A stretch of 64,000 nucleotides of DNA from Methylocapsa acidiphila B2 (GCF_000427445.1 NZ_KE386496.1:372001-436000), one strand, 5' to 3'; shown: positions 35,024 through 45,000, counted from the stretch's first letter. Notes: a model not told the origin generated them from the sequence alone. Translations and numbers: made by a program.

Positions 35024-35456
35024 GCAACAAAGTCAATTACTTAAAGTAGACGTCAGCGTCACTATACCGTAAAAACATAGCCATGGCCATTTTTCTGGAT
35101 TGCTGCCGTGGCGCAACATTTTCTTATGTCCGCGGCAGCGCGGACCCTGTCGCTAGTCGATCTTTGCGGTTTGTCGGAAGACGCAGCCCACAAGATGCTC
35201 TGCGAGATGCGGTGGGCAGATTCTGACGGTTCCCCGGTCTGCCCCCATTGCAGCTGCCCGGCCGTCTATACCTATCGGTGTCGCCGCGTGTTCAAATGCA
35301 AGTCCCGCCATCGGCAATTCTCAGCGACCAGCGGAATCTTGCTCGCCTACCGGAAGCTTCCGTTTCGAACTCTACTCAATCTGCAAAAGGAGGAGTTTTC
35401 TCATGCCGCGTGATCGGCGATGCGCCAGAGGACGCCATGGCCGACGCCGTCCGGAA
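34998..35456. repeat. 459-bp inverted repeat, right copy
   Basis: Exact reverse complement of 29541-29999. Unlike the left copy, it continues on its outer side into the full passenger gene (to 35844), so the right copy is probably the parent and the left the duplicate. Confidence 0.85.
35108..35413 (+). pseudogene. IS1595 transposase, N-terminal fragment (right copy)
   Basis: Identical 101-codon fragment to the one at 29584-29889, here on the plus strand. Relative to the complete enzyme at 17255-18253, it lacks about 220 residues including the whole catalytic domain. An internal deletion has brought the zinc-ribbon coding part up against the 3' end of the convergent passenger gene. Confidence 0.8.
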
Positions 35457-35844
35457 CAAGCAGCCCGCGTTTGTTGAGGCGGTTCAGAGTGTCTCTGACC
35501 TTCCACTGAACGCGGGCGAAGCTTTGGCGATCGGCGGGGGCGAGACCTTTGTCGATCATCACGGCCCGGACTACATCGGGCGCGCGGATCGGCTCATCCG
35601 CCCGCCGCAGCGCGTCGAGCATGCGGCGCGGCAATTCTCCTTGCTCGAACCAGAGATCGGCTTGACGGACTCTCATCGCCGGGATCGTCTTCGGCTCCAA
35701 TTCCGGAGCAAACAGGCGAAGCGCAGCGTCAAGATGAACGAGATCTGCGCGGAATTGACCAAGCTGGCGCTCTGTTTGGGCGATGACGCCTGCAATCTCA
35801 GCGCGCTTCGCGACCAGCGCGGACACAACGTGGCTCTCCGCCAT
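35401..35844 (-). CDS. IS1595-associated passenger protein, paralogue of 16842-17285
   Basis: 147 residues from the ATG at 35844 (MAESHVVSALVAKRAEIAGV). It aligns end to end with the protein at 16842: coiled-coil start (VSALVAKRAEIAGVIAQTER), LRLFAPELEPKTIPAMRVRQ, then LDALRRADEPIRAPDVVRAV and VRDTLNRLNKRGLLVPDG. Same length, same convergent position against an IS1595 transposase. The partner transposase is deleted, but this gene is open and intact, so it may have a use of its own. Function unknown. Confidence 0.65.
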   Translation of the reverse strand: MAESHVVSALVAKRAEIAGVIAQTERQLGQFRADLVHLDAALRLFAPELEPKTIPAMRVRQADLWFEQGELPRRMLDALRRADEPIRAPDVVRAVMIDKGLAPADRQSFARVQWKVRDTLNRLNKRGLLVPDGVGHGVLWRIADHAA

Positions 35845-36344
35845 GACCTTCCTCGATCTCGAAACGATCAAGGTGATTATCGTCCTCAAGCCAATATGAT
35901 GTCAGCCCGGCGCTTGGTGCGTTTGCGCCATGATGCCGCGGATTTGCCAGAAGAAATGACACGGCGTGCCAAAATTCGTGGGCATTATGTGCCAACTGGT
36001 CGATGAGGATCGCCGCTCAGCGCACGTTCGGCTCGAATTTTGTCTCCAGTGCGCCGATACTGTTGAAAAAGTCGGTGGATGATTGATGCAATGACGACGC
36101 CGTGAAGCGCTGCTCCTGGCGATTTGGCGGGGCCCGGCGGCCATGATGGGACTTCCGGGGGCGTCGACCCGGTCATTCGAGATTTTTGCTTCGACGTCCA
36201 TGTACCTTATTTTCTAGGGCGGCGGCTCCCATGGGGGGCATTAGGCAGTGGTGGCGGATGAGAGACATCAAAGCCTTGGTGGCTGCACATGAGTTGTCCC
36301 CACTAAGGAGACTACAGCTTCAGCTTATTCGTTGCGAAAAAATG
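35845..36344. other. Gap of 500 bp with IS debris
   Basis: Contains a near copy (35908-35940) of the GCGTTTGCTCCATGATGCCGC stretch found at the inner edge of both 459-bp repeats. The stretch 36007-36180 also looks like the end of an IS5-type element (a CCGACTTTTTCAACAGTATC-like piece, minus strand). No gene is recognised. Confidence 0.35.
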
Positions 36345-36860
36345 TTATCTATCGGCCGCCCGCTCTCGCTCAGGCGGTCCGACCGGGACTCCGTTCTCCA
36401 GGCGTATGGCAAACCGCGTGCCGAAACCAAGGGCGTTGTCGATGTAACGGATGCGTGCTGGCCGAAACACATGCGCGCTGACTTCAAAAGCCTTTTTGGC
36501 CAACTCCAGCGGGTTCAACGTCAGGTCGCGTGCGAAAGGGAACTTGGCGAAATAGACCATGAACGCGTGCGCCGTCGCCTCGACGCTGGCCACGGGCTCG
36601 GCCATTCCCTCCATCTGTAGTCCTTTGATCTCACGCCACGAAGCAGCCGGCGGATGCACCGTGGCGGCGCAGGCTGAATTTGCCAGAAGATTTTGACAAT
36701 GTCGGGAAGCAGCCGAGGAGAAAAAGACGAGTTCGTAGCCGTTTGCCGCGAAATAAACATCTGTCGCCCACGGACGCCCGTCGACACTGGTGGCCAGCGT
36801 CATGGTCGTCACGGAGGTCAACATCGTTTTGACCGAGGCATCAAATTGATCGAGTGTCAT
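36345..36860 (-). CDS. Pyridoxamine 5'-phosphate oxidase-like flavin split-barrel protein
   Basis: 171 residues from the ATG at 36860 (MTLDQFDASVKTMLTSVTTM). The pattern MTLATSVDGRPWATDVYFAA, YELVFFSSAASRHCQNLLAN, EGMAEPVAS is the FMN/F420-binding split-barrel family. It overlaps the ubiX gene by 20 bp and ends the decarboxylase operon. By context it might shuttle reduced flavin (FMNH2) or guard the prenyl-FMN cofactor. The substrate is not readable from sequence. Confidence 0.75.
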   Translation of the reverse strand: MTLDQFDASVKTMLTSVTTMTLATSVDGRPWATDVYFAANGYELVFFSSAASRHCQNLLANSACAATVHPPAASWREIKGLQMEGMAEPVASVEATAHAFMVYFAKFPFARDLTLNPLELAKKAFEVSAHVFRPARIRYIDNALGFGTRFAIRLENGVPVGPPERERAADR

Positions 36861-37419
36861 CGTTGCCCCATCGCCGAAACAGATCATGTTCGATTTCGAA
36901 CTGATCGAGCAATTTGCCGACGGTTTGGTCCACAAGATCCATGATAGTCTTGGGTCCATGGTAGAAGGAGGGCGCCGGTGGAAGAATCACCCCACCCATT
37001 TCCGCTATAGCCGCCATGTGCCGCAGATGACCCAGGTGAAGGGGCGTTTCCCGTGGAACAAGGACCAGCTTGCGGCGCTCCTTAAGGGTCACGTCGGCTG
37101 CGCGTGCGAGAAGGTTGTCGCTGAGCGATAACGCGATTTGGGCCAGGCTCTTCATGGAGCACGGAACGACCGCCATGCCCATAACTCGAAACGAACCGCT
37201 GGAAATAGAAGCAGCCAGATTGCCGGGCTCATGAACGACGTCGGCGAGGCGTTTGACCTCCGCGATGTTTTTTTCTGTCTCTAATCCCAGCGTGACTTCC
37301 GCGCCCTTGCTCACAACGAGGTGGGTTTCGATCTCTGGGATGTCTTTGAGGACTTCGAGGAGTCGAACGCCGAATATGACGCCGCTGGCTCCGGACAGTC
37401 CAACGATAAGTCGTTTCAT
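36841..37419 (-). CDS. ubiX: UbiX-type flavin prenyltransferase
   Basis: 192 residues, MKRLIVGLSGASGVIFGVRL with the FMN-binding SGASG loop. Further motifs are the S/T-rich VVPCSMKSLAQIALSLSDNL, RAADVTLKERRKLVLVPRET PLHLGHLRHMA, and GGVILPPAPSFYHGP. These are the UbiX/Pad1 signatures. The enzyme attaches dimethylallyl phosphate to FMN to make prenyl-FMN, the cofactor of UbiD decarboxylases. It lies 105 bp after a ubiD gene on the same strand. As it is encoded with two ubiD genes, it likely serves aromatic or unsaturated acid decarboxylation, not ubiquinone synthesis; that is inferred. Confidence 0.9.
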   Translation of the reverse strand: MKRLIVGLSGASGVIFGVRLLEVLKDIPEIETHLVVSKGAEVTLGLETEKNIAEVKRLADVVHEPGNLAASISSGSFRVMGMAVVPCSMKSLAQIALSLSDNLLARAADVTLKERRKLVLVPRETPLHLGHLRHMAAIAEMGGVILPPAPSFYHGPKTIMDLVDQTVGKLLDQFEIEHDLFRRWGNDDTRSI

Positions 37420-37524
37420 GACATTCTCTCAGTTTGAGCGCGCCAAACGAGCAGGCTGGCGCAAACCGCCAGCCGTCGGAGTCCCGGGCGTCCACGTGTT
37501 TAACAATAACGCAGGCGACGAATT

Positions 37525-39333
37525 TTATTCATCGGTATCGAAACGATCCTTCAACGGGAATCCTGGTGGGTAGTCCACCTGTCCGGTCTCTTCGTTCCAG
37601 GTAACCACCCCTGCGTGCGGCACGCCGGCCGTAGGACCGCCTACCGCGTCGGTATCCACGAGCCGTGCGGTTCTCAGGCCGTTGATCAGCCAGTCTCCGT
37701 TAACGGCTCGTTCGGCGCATCTCGTCCACTCGTCGCACCAGTCGCCTAAGCTGTAGCCGAACCATTTCCAGCGTGGCGTGACAGGTGGGAGGCCTGCCTT
37801 CTCCCATATAACCCTGGCCTCCTCCATGATTTCCTTGGAGGGTAGCGCCACCGGCGGCATGGGATAATGCATGGTTGCGTCGATCATGATCTTGGCTTCC
37901 CACTCGCGGTCGCGCAATTTGGGCGCGTGACCGTTCGCCTGATGGTCCTCGATTTTCACGGATTTCGTCAGGTCGGTGCGGTAGGCGATCGCCCATAACA
38001 CTTCTTCGACGCTGTTCGGGTTTATATCCTCGTCAACGGCTACGCTGATCTTGCCTACGGAGCGCATAAAGGTCGTGGAGCCCTCCAGGGCGCGCCAAAT
38101 CTCGGTTCTTGGCGTATTCTTTTCCAGGACGATCACGGTGAACCTCGAAACCCCAATCATAGGGCCATGAAGGACGACGTCCTTCACCTGCCGGATATAC
38201 AGGGTGTTCTTCAGATGGTTCAGCATAACCGCGCTATAATTGAGCTGCTTGATGACGCCGGATTCGGACGGGGCCATCTGCGAAATCATCGAGGTCAGAA
38301 TCGCCTTTTTCCGGCGCGTAATGGCAGTGACGGTTATGGAGTGATTGTATTCTTCCACGGACATATTGCCGTAGGATTCACCGAAGGGGGCTTCCATTTC
38401 CAATTTACTGGGATCAAGCCAGCCTTCAATAATGATCTGCGCGTCGGCAGGAACCATGAGCGGTATTGTTTTGCACTTCACCTTCCGATAAGGTGCGCCG
38501 GCCAGCGCTCCTGCAACATCCATGTCATCCAGATATTCGGGAACTTTCTGAGGTCCGACAACTTGCAGGGTCGGAGGCGCCCCGACGATCAAGGCCACAG
38601 GCATCTTTTCGCCGCGCTCTTTGTACTTTGCCCAGTTCTGATGAGCGCCGCCGTTGGTTTGAATGAGCCACATGCCGGTCATGCGGTCGGAATTCTTCAG
38701 ACTGCAACGGTTCTGGCTGATGTTCTGAATTCCGGTGTCCGGATTCAGCGTGACGAAGAGCCCAGCCGAAAAATACGGCGCGGTGTCCCAACCCGGCGTG
38801 TTGTTGGGAACCGGAAGTGCATCCAGCCCTTTTCCAGCGCCACCCTGAATATCCTTCTCTAGGAGAATGACTTCATGAACAGGCGCCTCCTCCGAGGGGA
38901 TTTCAACGGCAGGGAGGGGGCTTTGAAAAGCATGGGTCCATTTTTCAAAAATCTTTTGCGAGAGGTCCGAAAGGCTTTCGCCCTTATAGTCTATGCCCAT
39001 TGACGCCGCATATATCTCCGGCGAACCGGCCGTGCCGCCGACTTGAACGTCGCAGTCTCCCTTGTATTTCCGGCCCTTTGCGTCAGTAACATTGGTGAAT
39101 AAGAACGCTCGCTTCGGATTGTTCGCCAACACGGTTCCAACGTCGCCAACATAACCCCAACGGACAAATGCGTGCAGATGCTTGTCCTTGTTCATTTCTT
39201 CGTCGATTGTCCACAGTAGGTTTGAGTTCTTCAGCTTCTCAAGATGGTCGTTTAGGTCATCATAGTTGCGTTTGAAACCCGCTTGTGCGGGGGCATGTCT
39301 CGCTGGATTCTTTTCAAGAGAGATATCACTCAT
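37525..39333 (-). CDS. UbiD-family decarboxylase B
   Basis: 602 residues from the ATG at 39333 (MSDISLEKNPARHAPAQAGF); the frame is open farther upstream but that part is non-coding ubiD debris. prFMN-site elements: a TGIQNISQNRCSLKNSDRMT strand, the acidic EAPFGESYGNMSVEEYNHSI TVTAITRRK, and SVAVDEDINPNSVEEVLWAI. The sequence is nearest in plan to the AroY/hydroxybenzoate-type decarboxylases (about 500 residues), with a longer C-terminus (PGFPLKDRFDTDE). Reaction: reversible loss of CO2 from an aromatic or alpha,beta-unsaturated acid. The true substrate is unknown. Intact. Confidence 0.9.
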   Translation of the reverse strand: MSDISLEKNPARHAPAQAGFKRNYDDLNDHLEKLKNSNLLWTIDEEMNKDKHLHAFVRWGYVGDVGTVLANNPKRAFLFTNVTDAKGRKYKGDCDVQVGGTAGSPEIYAASMGIDYKGESLSDLSQKIFEKWTHAFQSPLPAVEIPSEEAPVHEVILLEKDIQGGAGKGLDALPVPNNTPGWDTAPYFSAGLFVTLNPDTGIQNISQNRCSLKNSDRMTGMWLIQTNGGAHQNWAKYKERGEKMPVALIVGAPPTLQVVGPQKVPEYLDDMDVAGALAGAPYRKVKCKTIPLMVPADAQIIIEGWLDPSKLEMEAPFGESYGNMSVEEYNHSITVTAITRRKKAILTSMISQMAPSESGVIKQLNYSAVMLNHLKNTLYIRQVKDVVLHGPMIGVSRFTVIVLEKNTPRTEIWRALEGSTTFMRSVGKISVAVDEDINPNSVEEVLWAIAYRTDLTKSVKIEDHQANGHAPKLRDREWEAKIMIDATMHYPMPPVALPSKEIMEEARVIWEKAGLPPVTPRWKWFGYSLGDWCDEWTRCAERAVNGDWLINGLRTARLVDTDAVGGPTAGVPHAGVVTWNEETGQVDYPPGFPLKDRFDTDE

Positions 39334-39457
39334 CGCTGATGCTCCGATTAAACAAGATACTCTTGAGATAGCTTTCAATTTAGTCCGTATTTGCCGCTGG
39401 CTTCCTAGCACCCATACACGAAACACGTATCCGCGAGCGTGTGCGGATATCCAGGCT

Positions 39458-39739
39458 AGCGGTCGGCGATGCGGTCGAGTTCCTGGCAGCGTTTGGCGTT
39501 GACACGCGAATTGTGGCTGGCGTTTCGCATGTTGACGTTTGTTTCGTCTTTCGACCGTTACATAAGCCGGTACATGCCACAGTTGATGAGTTGGGTGTCG
39601 GGGTAGCGCTAGACGACGCTGGTCTCTTGGATATAGGCCTGGCTGTCGTGAGAATGGTGAAGGAACAGCGCAAAGCGTGCGAGGTCGTCGTCGTTGCCCT
39701 TTATGACAACATCCTTGCACGGGGCGGTGTCGATCAAGA
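39458..39739 (-). pseudogene. Remnant of a third ubiD-family gene
   Basis: In the spacer between the two intact ubiD genes one minus-strand frame reads DTAPCKDVVIKGNDDDLARF, ALFLHHSHDSQAYIQETSVV, stop, RYPDTQLINCGMYRLM, stop, RSKDETNVNMRNASHNSRVN AKRCQELDR. It follows the UbiD N-terminal region (aPC.dvv..gdd.DL...P...........t.g...v..dPdTg..N.GmyRlmyr.kd). Two in-frame stops and missing ends mean a dead gene. It is not close to either neighbour, so it was a separate paralogue, perhaps once part of a multi-subunit enzyme. Confidence 0.5.
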
Positions 39740-39757
39740 CGGGTGAAATTCGGCGCC

Positions 39758-41464
39758 TTAGCTTTCTTTTTCCAGCCGGATATTGTCGACCCTCTCTTGC
39801 GGTTCAGCCGAGTTGCTCTGAGATGCTTCCGACCGGCGCCCGTTCAAGAACCAGTCGCCCTCGACAGCACGCTCTGCGCATTGATCCCACTCATCATTCC
39901 AATCGCCGAGCGAATAGCCAAACCACGGAGACTCTGGCTTCAGTTTAGGTAATCCAAGCTCCTCCCAAATGGCCTTTGCGCGCTCCATGAACTCGCGCTT
40001 TGGGAGAGCCACAGGAGGAAGGGTTCCTTTGGCAGTTGCGTCGACGAGCATTGTCGAGTTGTCTTGCGCGCTCTTTAGACTCGGACCGTGGCCTTTGCCG
40101 CGATGGGGCACGACGTGAATGTCCTCGATCGGATTGCAGCGGTAGGCCATGGCCCAGAGAACATGGTTGGTGTCGCCAGCGTCGATGTCTTCGTCGACTG
40201 CGATGCAGAATTTGCCGATTGCTGGCGTGAACGACGCCGCGCCCGTCAAAGCCCGCCAGATTTCAGTCTTCGGCGCGCCGTGTGTGACCGTGACGAAAAC
40301 AAAGGGACGAAGGTTCGTTAAGGGTTCATGCAGGGTGACGCGCGAGACGTCTTTGATATTGAGCGTGTCGCGCAGATGAGAAAGGTAAAGCGGTTCATAC
40401 GCCACCTTCTTGATGACGCTCGATTCGCTGGGTGTAATTTGGGAGATGATGGAGGATATAATGTATTTTCGGCGCCGCGTGATTGCCGTCACGTTCATCC
40501 GGAAATTATACTCCTCCAATGCCATATAGCCGTGGCTCTCGCCGAAGGGGCCTTCCGGCTCCAGTTCTTTCGTGTCGATCAGTCCCTCGATGATCACCTG
40601 GGCTTCGGCGGGCACGAGGAGGTCGACCGTCTTGGCGCGCACTACATTAATGGGGCAGCCCGCCAATCCTCCGGCGACTGTCAACTCATCGACGTCGAGG
40701 GGAAGCTTCTGTGGCCCGGTGAACTCCACGATCGGAGGCGCTCCGAGCACGACGGCCACGGGCATAGGCTCGCCCTTGGCGCGGTATTTCTGCCAGTGCA
40801 CGTAGCCGCCGGCCAATGTGGTGCGCTCCATCATCACGGCCAGTCGATCCGGCGCTTTCAAGTTGCCGCGGTAGAGGCCGAGATTCTGGACGCCTGTTTC
40901 CGGGTCCCGAGTGATCCACAGCGCCGCAGTTAAATAGGGCGCGACGTCGAAGCCTGGAGTGGAGATTGGAATAGGGAGGGCGTCGAGGCCATTGCCTTCG
41001 CCCTTCAGCGCATCGCCGGTGATTAAGATCTCCTGGCAGGGGGCCTCAGCCACCTCGCGCGGGGAAACGGGATTGGCGATTGCATCGAGCCACGCCGCGC
41101 CGATGTCTTTGGCCGGCCGGTTCATGCCGATCGCGTAGATTTCCTCGGTCCCGGCAAGCGCCCCGATCGCCACAGAGCCATCCGGGTACTGACGCCCTTT
41201 GGAATCCGTCACGTTTGTGAAAAGAAAGGCTTTGCGGCCATCTTCCGGTATGCCGCCACGGTACTGCCAGCGAACCAATGGATGCATCTCGGTGTCTTTG
41301 TTGATCGGGCGATCAACGGTCAGCAACAAGCCTTTTGCGGCAAGCGTATTAATATGCTCCGGGAGATCGACGTAGCCGTGTTCAGCGGTTAGTTTCATTT
41401 CGCTAGCCTGATCCGTTGGATAAAAATACGTATTGTGGGTGCCTTTAAGGCGATCAATCCGCAT
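39758..41464 (-). CDS. UbiD-family decarboxylase A
   Basis: 568 residues from 41464 (MRIDRLKGTHNTYFYPTDQA), or 546 from the internal ATG at 41398 (MKLTAEHGYVDLPEHINTLA); neither has a strong ribosome site. UbiD signatures: TGVQNLGLYRGNLKAPDRLA, EPEGPFGESHGYMALEEYNF RMNVTAITRRRK, CIAVDEDIDAGDTNHVLWAM. About 45% alike to the downstream UbiD by eye and lacking its long tail. Both share the ending PWFGYSLGDWNDEWDQCAER AVEGDW. Possibly two isoenzymes, or two subunits of one complex, fed with prenyl-FMN by UbiX. Substrate unknown. Confidence 0.9.
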   Translation of the reverse strand: MRIDRLKGTHNTYFYPTDQASEMKLTAEHGYVDLPEHINTLAAKGLLLTVDRPINKDTEMHPLVRWQYRGGIPEDGRKAFLFTNVTDSKGRQYPDGSVAIGALAGTEEIYAIGMNRPAKDIGAAWLDAIANPVSPREVAEAPCQEILITGDALKGEGNGLDALPIPISTPGFDVAPYLTAALWITRDPETGVQNLGLYRGNLKAPDRLAVMMERTTLAGGYVHWQKYRAKGEPMPVAVVLGAPPIVEFTGPQKLPLDVDELTVAGGLAGCPINVVRAKTVDLLVPAEAQVIIEGLIDTKELEPEGPFGESHGYMALEEYNFRMNVTAITRRRKYIISSIISQITPSESSVIKKVAYEPLYLSHLRDTLNIKDVSRVTLHEPLTNLRPFVFVTVTHGAPKTEIWRALTGAASFTPAIGKFCIAVDEDIDAGDTNHVLWAMAYRCNPIEDIHVVPHRGKGHGPSLKSAQDNSTMLVDATAKGTLPPVALPKREFMERAKAIWEELGLPKLKPESPWFGYSLGDWNDEWDQCAERAVEGDWFLNGRRSEASQSNSAEPQERVDNIRLEKES

Positions 41465-41797
41465 TTATATTGAGTAGTGTAAGGCGTCGTCTTTCGGCTT
41501 GGGTTGCCGACTCTCGCTCTGCGCGCGTATGTCTTACGGATGGGGTATTCGTCGTTTTATTGGCGAATTAAATAGCACTAATATTTTAGGTGCCGTTCGC
41601 TGTGATAAAATGATTTTAATCAATCTTCGATCGATTTGCGTCGGAGCATTTCGTTCTGACCGTTTCGAGCAGCCTTGGCGACATCGGAGGGAAAGGGCCG
41701 CCCACTCTCTGTTTCGCGGCGAACTCCTGGCAATGAATAGGCTTCGCCAGATCGGCTCGATAGATCTGATGCGCATCAGTCGGGGCTGCGGCATCTT
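41465..41797. other. Gap of 333 bp upstream of the decarboxylase operon
   Basis: No gene seen. It is noticeably more AT-rich near 41540-41640 than the flanks (TTTTATTGGCGAATTAAATA and similar) and should hold the promoter of the ubiD operon, reading leftward. Confidence 0.4.
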
Positions 41798-42036
41798 CGT
41801 CCGGCCCAATTTAATTGCCTATCGCCGCACGGTTTCGTACCTCACGCATACGCCTCGCGCCGCGAGCATCTCCTCGACCATGCGCAGGCTCAAGAAAAAA
41901 GCGGAAATAGAGCCAGGCCGAATAGCTGATGATCTCGGGCGGAAACCGATGACGCCGATAAAGCGGTTCGCGAAGGTTCGACATGGCTCATGCGTACCCC
42001 GCCTTTCGCTCCATGTCAGTTAATGTGACGGTGCCC
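41798..42036 (-). mobile_element. Truncated IS6-family element (second copy)
   Basis: The right end TAATGTGACGGTGCCC at 42021-42036 equals the ends of the IS6 element at 2022-2853. Leftward (minus strand) the transposase start MSNLREPLYRRHRFPPEIIS can be read from about 41984, then shifts frame within 25 residues. Homology to the first copy stops at CGTCCGG near 41798. About 88% identical to copy 1 by eye. Only the first quarter of the element remains. Confidence 0.75.
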
Positions 42037-45000
42037 ACTGGCTCGGCGTCTCGTTCCTTTTTCGCGGAGTCGTCCTCGAGTTTGAAGCGTTGACCGTCGA
42101 TCTCGATATGGCGGATCGCCGCGCCATAGCCCGCGCCACGAGGCTTGGCGGCGGCCTTTCGAGCCGACTGGGCAATGTGACTCCGGCGGGGGCGCGGCGC
42201 GTCATCTTCCTCGGACTCGTCCCGATCGCTCGATTTCGCACCCGCATCGCCGCCCCGGCTGGCATGTCCCGCGCCGGCCGCGGAGGAGGACTCGCTCTCC
42301 TTGATCGTCAGGCTGTCGTCGATTTTGGGGCCGGCGATGGCGGCGACTTTCTCTTTGCCCGCGGTTGATTGCGCGCCGCTCGGCGGCGTCTGGGCCGTCA
42401 TTTCCACATTGGTGGTCGAAATCAGATTGGCCGCCGCCGTCGCGGTCGCCGCCTCCTGCGCAAGCTGTTGAGCTGCGGCGGTGGAGGTGGAAACGTTGGC
42501 GGCATTATCGTGATAGTCATTGTTTTTGAAGACGCCGCCCTCGCTGGATCCAACTAGCCCGCCGACGTGACTGCCATCGCCAGACACCGAGCCAACGGCG
42601 GTATTGCCGCCGAAAAAGCCCTCATTTGGAGAATTGCTATATCCGACATTCGCGCCGACCAGGCCGCCGGCGTAGTCGCCGGGCGCCGTCACATTCGGAG
42701 TTTAAAATGACGACCGGGCCGTAGCTGTCGCCCAGGCTCTTTCCAAGCAGCCCGCCAACATAGTTTCGACCAGTCACATTTCCCGAGGCGCTGGCGCCGT
42801 CAAGAAAGGAGCCGAATCCTTGCGCTCCTCCCACGTAATCGCGGCCCGACATTGTCCCGTAGGCTTGGGAATTAATGATTTCACCACCATCTCCAACCAA
42901 GCCGCCGGCGTAGTCGCCAGAAGCGGTTACATTTCCCTTGGCGTAATCGCGAATGAAGACGCCACCAGCACCCGCTACAAGGCCGCCGCCGTAGTTCCCA
43001 TTCGTGGCCGTCACATTTCCGGTGGTGTAGGAATCCGTAACGTAGCCTGAAGGCCTCTGGCTGTGTGTTTGGCCGTTCGACCCAAGCAGACCGCCGATCG
43101 TATTGCCGCCGGTCGCATCTCCTGTGGCGTAAGAGTAGCTGACATCGCCTCCGTCATTTTCGCCGATAAGCCCGCCAAGATTAGTAGAAGAAGCAACATT
43201 GCCCCTCACGGTCCAGGTGGCGTAGGAATGATCTATGTTGCCATTGAGAACGGAATCGCTAATATTGTAGCCGATCAGCACGCCAACGTTACCACAGGCG
43301 GTCACGTCGCCGGTCGCGTAAGAGCGGCTGATATTGCCGCCGTAATTGGCGCCTACAAATCTTCCGACGTAATTGGCGTAGCTGTCCGCGGCGTCAGTAG
43401 CGTCAATGACGGCCCCGCCCTTATCATATCCGAGCAGACCGCCGACGAAGCTGCCGCCCGGCGAATTGATTGTCACATCAGCGTAAGAATTGCTGATGGA
43501 GCTGTCGATGGATTCCCCGATCAACCCGCCAATCACGATGGCGCCCACTCCCGTGATGCTTCCGGTCGCGAAAGCATTGATGACTGAGCCATAGCTCGCG
43601 GCAATCAGCCCTCCATTATAGCCGTTTGCGCTATCTTCAGTAGCGGCGGCCCCGCTCGTAATATTGACATTGACCACCCTGATATTTCGGACAACGCTGC
43701 CTCATTCAACTGTCTTGATCAGGGCGTCATTGCCAGCGCCGCTGACGTCGTTGATGGTCAGATTGGATATCGTATGACCAAGCCCGTCGAGAGTAGCGGG
43801 CGTCACGACGGTGTGGAATCTAATTCTCTGGGTCTGGCCCAGCTCGGCAATCGGCGCGCCGCTCAAAGCCGTGCTTGGGGCAGTCAGATCGCTGGCCAAC
43901 GCATAATAGCCGGCGACGCCGCTAATAGCCGTCAATTGATCCCAGCTCGTGATGGGCGTGTAGACGTGGTTGTTTAAGGTAAGTGTTCTAGAACCGCTGA
44001 AATCCAGCTTGCCCACGAATGTCCCATTGCCAACGCCATCCGTTGTGCCAAACTCCATATAGAGTTCGTTCGAGCTGCCATCGACATTCGTCCTGGAACC
44101 ATAGTTTGCGACGAAGCTCGCTGTGCCGCTCGCGGTCATCACGGCGTTGACGTAAATATTGCTTGCCGCGTCGAGCGTCAACGTGTTCGCCGACCAAGAG
44201 ACAGGTCCATCAATGAAGATGTTCGCGGCGCTCACGCCGACAGATTGTCCGACCGATATATTGTTTCCGGCCACGAAGGCGAACGAGCCGGTATTGTCGC
44301 CAAGGTCCGTGACAGATGCGTTAAGGTTTATATTGTCTGCAGCCGTGAATGTCAGGAGGCCGGCTCCCGAGATCACAGGCGCATCTATGTTGATATCGCT
44401 TGCCGATGTCAGCACAAGGTTGATGTCTTTAAGCGAGGCGATCGAAAGCGGCGAGCTAATCGATATGGTCGAAAGCGGCGAGAGAGTCAGCGTATGACCG
44501 AAGCCGTTAAAGTTCCCAGTGAGTTGGTTTACAGACGAAAATCCGAGGGGTTTTACGTCTGCAAGAGTCAGATTGACGAGACTGGTGCCAAGCACGTAAT
44601 TCGAAGTTGGATTTTTCTGGACCGCATCAAGATCCTTAACCGATTGATGGCAGTATAATTCTGGCCCTGCAGAGTCACGCGCCCGTTGCTCGAAAAATAG
44701 ATCCTACCCGTGTAGGAGCCGGAGGTGTCGAGGCTCATGTAAAGCCCATTGGGGCTGCCATTGGCGTTTGCGCCTGAGCCATAGGTGGCGACAAGGCTTC
44801 CCGATCCGGTCGCGGTCATCAGATTGTTGACGAAGATATTGGCGCCGGCGTTGAGCGCCAAGGCGCCCGTCGTCCAGTTCGGTATGTCGCTTATGTTGAT
44901 GTTATTGCCCGTAAACGTCCACGATCCTCGTGCCGTCCAGCTTTGGGGGCCATTGATATTGATGTTGTCGCTTGCGGTCGCAGTGAGCGTATTGACTGCG

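Noticed and set aside
35248-36006. 252-codon plus-strand frame
   Set aside because: Runs antisense to the passenger gene at 35401-35844, which matches a paralogue end to end; the plus-strand frame only joins transposase-leader and debris.
38167-38862. Long plus-strand frames in the decarboxylase locus
   Set aside because: They mirror the ubiD genes on the minus strand, which carry clear UbiD motifs.
41499-42023. 174-codon plus-strand frame
   Set aside because: It runs antisense across the IS6 fragment and the ubiD leader; its last 60 residues are the complement of the transposase start.
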